Shown here: piece by piece, positions 62,839 through 64,000 of the stretch
Layout of the letters: each line of letters begins with the position of its first letter
How positions within the stretch are numbered: position 1 is the stretch's first letter
Origin: Lysobacter sp. GX 14042
GTDB lineage: Bacteria; Pseudomonadota; Gammaproteobacteria; Xanthomonadales; Xanthomonadaceae
Reading direction: 5' to 3'
DNA length: 64,000 nt
Assembly: GCF_021390425.1 (NCBI RefSeq)
Contig: NZ_JAJUWY010000003.1
Span: forward strand, 62,001 to 126,000
The notes under the pieces: generated by a model
The model's input: only the letters and a program-made list of their open reading frames with translations
Told to the model about the DNA's origin: nothing
Databases searched by the model: none
Position numbers and translations under genes: made by a program

Positions 62839-62853
62839 CGCAACCCGATTGCG
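62839..62853. promoter_or_regulatory. Operator candidate 2, CGCAA-N5-TTGCG
   Basis: Arms CGCAA and TTGCG flank CCCGA, 40 bp centre to centre from site 1, about four helical turns. Its right arm overlaps a possible phhA -35 (TTGCGG, then TAGGCA 16 bp later). Confidence 0.55.
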
Positions 62854-62908
62854 GCCCAGCTGCGCTAGCGTAGGCAGTCCACCCGATCCTGCCCGCAAGG
62901 AGCGCGCC

Positions 62909-63796
62909 ATGAACCTGCCCAATCGCGTCGAACACCAGATGACCGACAAGGGCTACGTGCCCGTCTACACCACCTCCGTGGTCGAGCAGCCCTGGGGCAG
63001 CTACACCGGCACCGACCACCGGGTCTGGGCGCAGCTGTTCGAGCGCCAGAAGCAGGTCCTGCCCGGCCGCGCCAGCGACGAGTTCCTGTCCGCGCTGGCG
63101 GCGATGGAGATGACTCCGGACCGGATCCCCAGGTTCGACGACCTCAACCCGATCCTGCGCGCCGCCACCGGCTGGGAGCTGATCGGGGTGGAGGGCCTGC
63201 TGCCGGAACTGACCTTCTTCGACCACCTCGCCAACCGCCGCTTTCCGGTGACCTGGTGGATCCGCAAGCCCGAGCAGATGGACTACCTGTCCGAGCCGGA
63301 CCTGTTCCACGACCTGTTCGGCCACGTGCCGCTGCTGATGAACCCGGTGTTCGCCGACTACATGGAGGCGTACGGCCGTGGCGGGGTGAAGGCACACGGC
63401 CTTGGCGAGGACGCGCTGGTCAACCTGACCCGGCTGTACTGGTACACGGTGGAGTTCGGCCTGATCCGCCAGAAGGACGGGCTGCGCATCTACGGCAGTG
63501 GCATCGTCAGCTCCAAGGGCGAGTCGATCCATTGCCTGGAAAGCGAAGCGCCCAACCGGATCGGCTTCGACCTGGAGCGGATCATGCGCACCCGCTACCG
63601 GATCGACACCTACCAGAAGACCTATTTCGTGATCGACAGCTTCGAGCAGCTGATGGAGGCCACCGGCCCGGACTTCGCGCCGATCTACCAGCGGCTGGCG
63701 AAGCTCGATTCGGTTCCCGCCGGCACCGTGCTCGACAGCGACCGGGTCTACAACCGCGGCACCGGCGAGGGCTGGCTGGAGGACGGGGACGTCTGA
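62909..63796 (+). CDS. phhA: Phenylalanine 4-monooxygenase
   Basis: Hydroxylates phenylalanine to tyrosine with O2 and a tetrahydropterin. The 295 aa protein has TTSVVEQPWGSYTGTDHRVWAQLFERQ, FHDLFGHVPLL with the iron ligands His near 133 and 138, and RLYWYTVEFGLI with the ligand Glu. AAGGAG lies 8 nt before the ATG. The divergent Lrp-type regulator is the likely controller. folE, which starts pterin synthesis, is also in this window; no pterin dehydratase is seen. Confidence 0.95.
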   Translation: MNLPNRVEHQMTDKGYVPVYTTSVVEQPWGSYTGTDHRVWAQLFERQKQVLPGRASDEFLSALAAMEMTPDRIPRFDDLNPILRAATGWELIGVEGLLPELTFFDHLANRRFPVTWWIRKPEQMDYLSEPDLFHDLFGHVPLLMNPVFADYMEAYGRGGVKAHGLGEDALVNLTRLYWYTVEFGLIRQKDGLRIYGSGIVSSKGESIHCLESEAPNRIGFDLERIMRTRYRIDTYQKTYFVIDSFEQLMEATGPDFAPIYQRLAKLDSVPAGTVLDSDRVYNRGTGEGWLEDGDV

Positions 63797-63918
63797 CGCC
63801 CACGCAGCCGCTCAGGCCGGTTCGGGCACGCGGACCGGCTTGACAGTGTTTCCACCGGGCGCTCACAGGCGACGGGTGACCATTCGCGGTCCCCCGCACC
63901 GCCAGCAGCCAATCACCC

Positions 63919-64000
63919 ATGCCGTCCTGTTCCCCCGCACTCCCGTATCCACTCCGGACCCGCACTGCCAACCTGCTCACGCGGGAACTCGAGCGCCTGG
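63919..64000 (+). CDS. Possible start of the next gene, cut by the window edge
   Basis: An open frame from the ATG at 63919 runs off the edge for 27 codons (MPSCSPALPYPLRTRTANLL...). The segment RTRTANLLTRELERL looks helical. No ribosome site is visible. From 63797 to 63918 I see no gene; a TTGACA occurs at 63840 without a good -10. Confidence 0.25.
   Translation, partial: MPSCSPALPYPLRTRTANLLTRELERL

Noticed and set aside
63840-63868. TTGACA as a promoter for the last partial gene
   Set aside because: The sequence 17 bp downstream (TCACAG) is a poor -10.

Overview
The window is a GC-rich, gene-dense chromosomal segment with short intergenic gaps, many ATGA or GTGA start/stop overlaps, and long meaningless open frames opposite the real genes. 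The gene content (NtrBC with glutamine synthetase, a full Mla lipid-transport locus, RecBCD, EgtBD, an Lrp-type regulator facing phenylalanine hydroxylase, YheT, uppP, rmuC) and the coding style suggest a gammaproteobacterium of the Xanthomonadaceae/Lysobacteraceae (Lysobacter or Luteimonas type). That placement is inference. I see no tRNA, rRNA, CRISPR array, insertion sequence, prophage or plasmid function.

Region 1 (1-10.6 kb) is nitrogen control wrapped around a glycan-like locus. ntrC (cut by the left edge) and ntrB lie at one end. glnA lies at the other, with a sigma-54 promoter candidate and a perfect NtrC-type palindrome upstream. Between them are a histidine phosphatase, a pyruvyl-transferase-like and FrhB-like pair on the plus strand, and a minus-strand set of inositol-3-phosphate synthase, a clan-A glycosidase-like protein and a GT9-like protein.

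Region 2 (10.6-22.5 kb) carries envelope and housekeeping genes: uppP, a META/DUF4377 lipoprotein, a YbhB-like protein, a TPR plus sulfotransferase-like protein, YheT, PlsC, a hotdog thioesterase, and two small genes that look like distant paralogues. It ends with a minus-strand series (TPR protein, ParA-like, SixA, YceI, phospholipase D lipoprotein) whose last three genes overlap by GTGA.

Region 3 (22.5-35.9 kb) holds a GAF-GAF-GGDEF-EAL protein, a small membrane protein, a MATE exporter, a DUF938 methyltransferase, a BCCT transporter, a 2H-phosphoesterase-like protein and an AI-2E family protein. It also has a helicase/exonuclease pair matching MrfA/MrfB (YprA/YprB) of Bacillus, followed by an I78 inhibitor lipoprotein and a small Cys-rich protein.

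Region 4 (36-51 kb) has an M28 peptidase, topoisomerase IB, egtB-egtD, folE, a glycine-zipper protein and a recC-recB-recD operon coupled by ATGA overlaps. Region 5 (51-64 kb) has mlaFEDCBA in one run, rmuC, a KTSC-like protein, rlmI, a rhomboid protease, an AIM24-like protein, a patatin lipoprotein and a GGDEF protein. It closes with an lrp/phhA divergent pair whose intergenic space holds two identical palindromes 40 bp apart plus a third, different palindrome.
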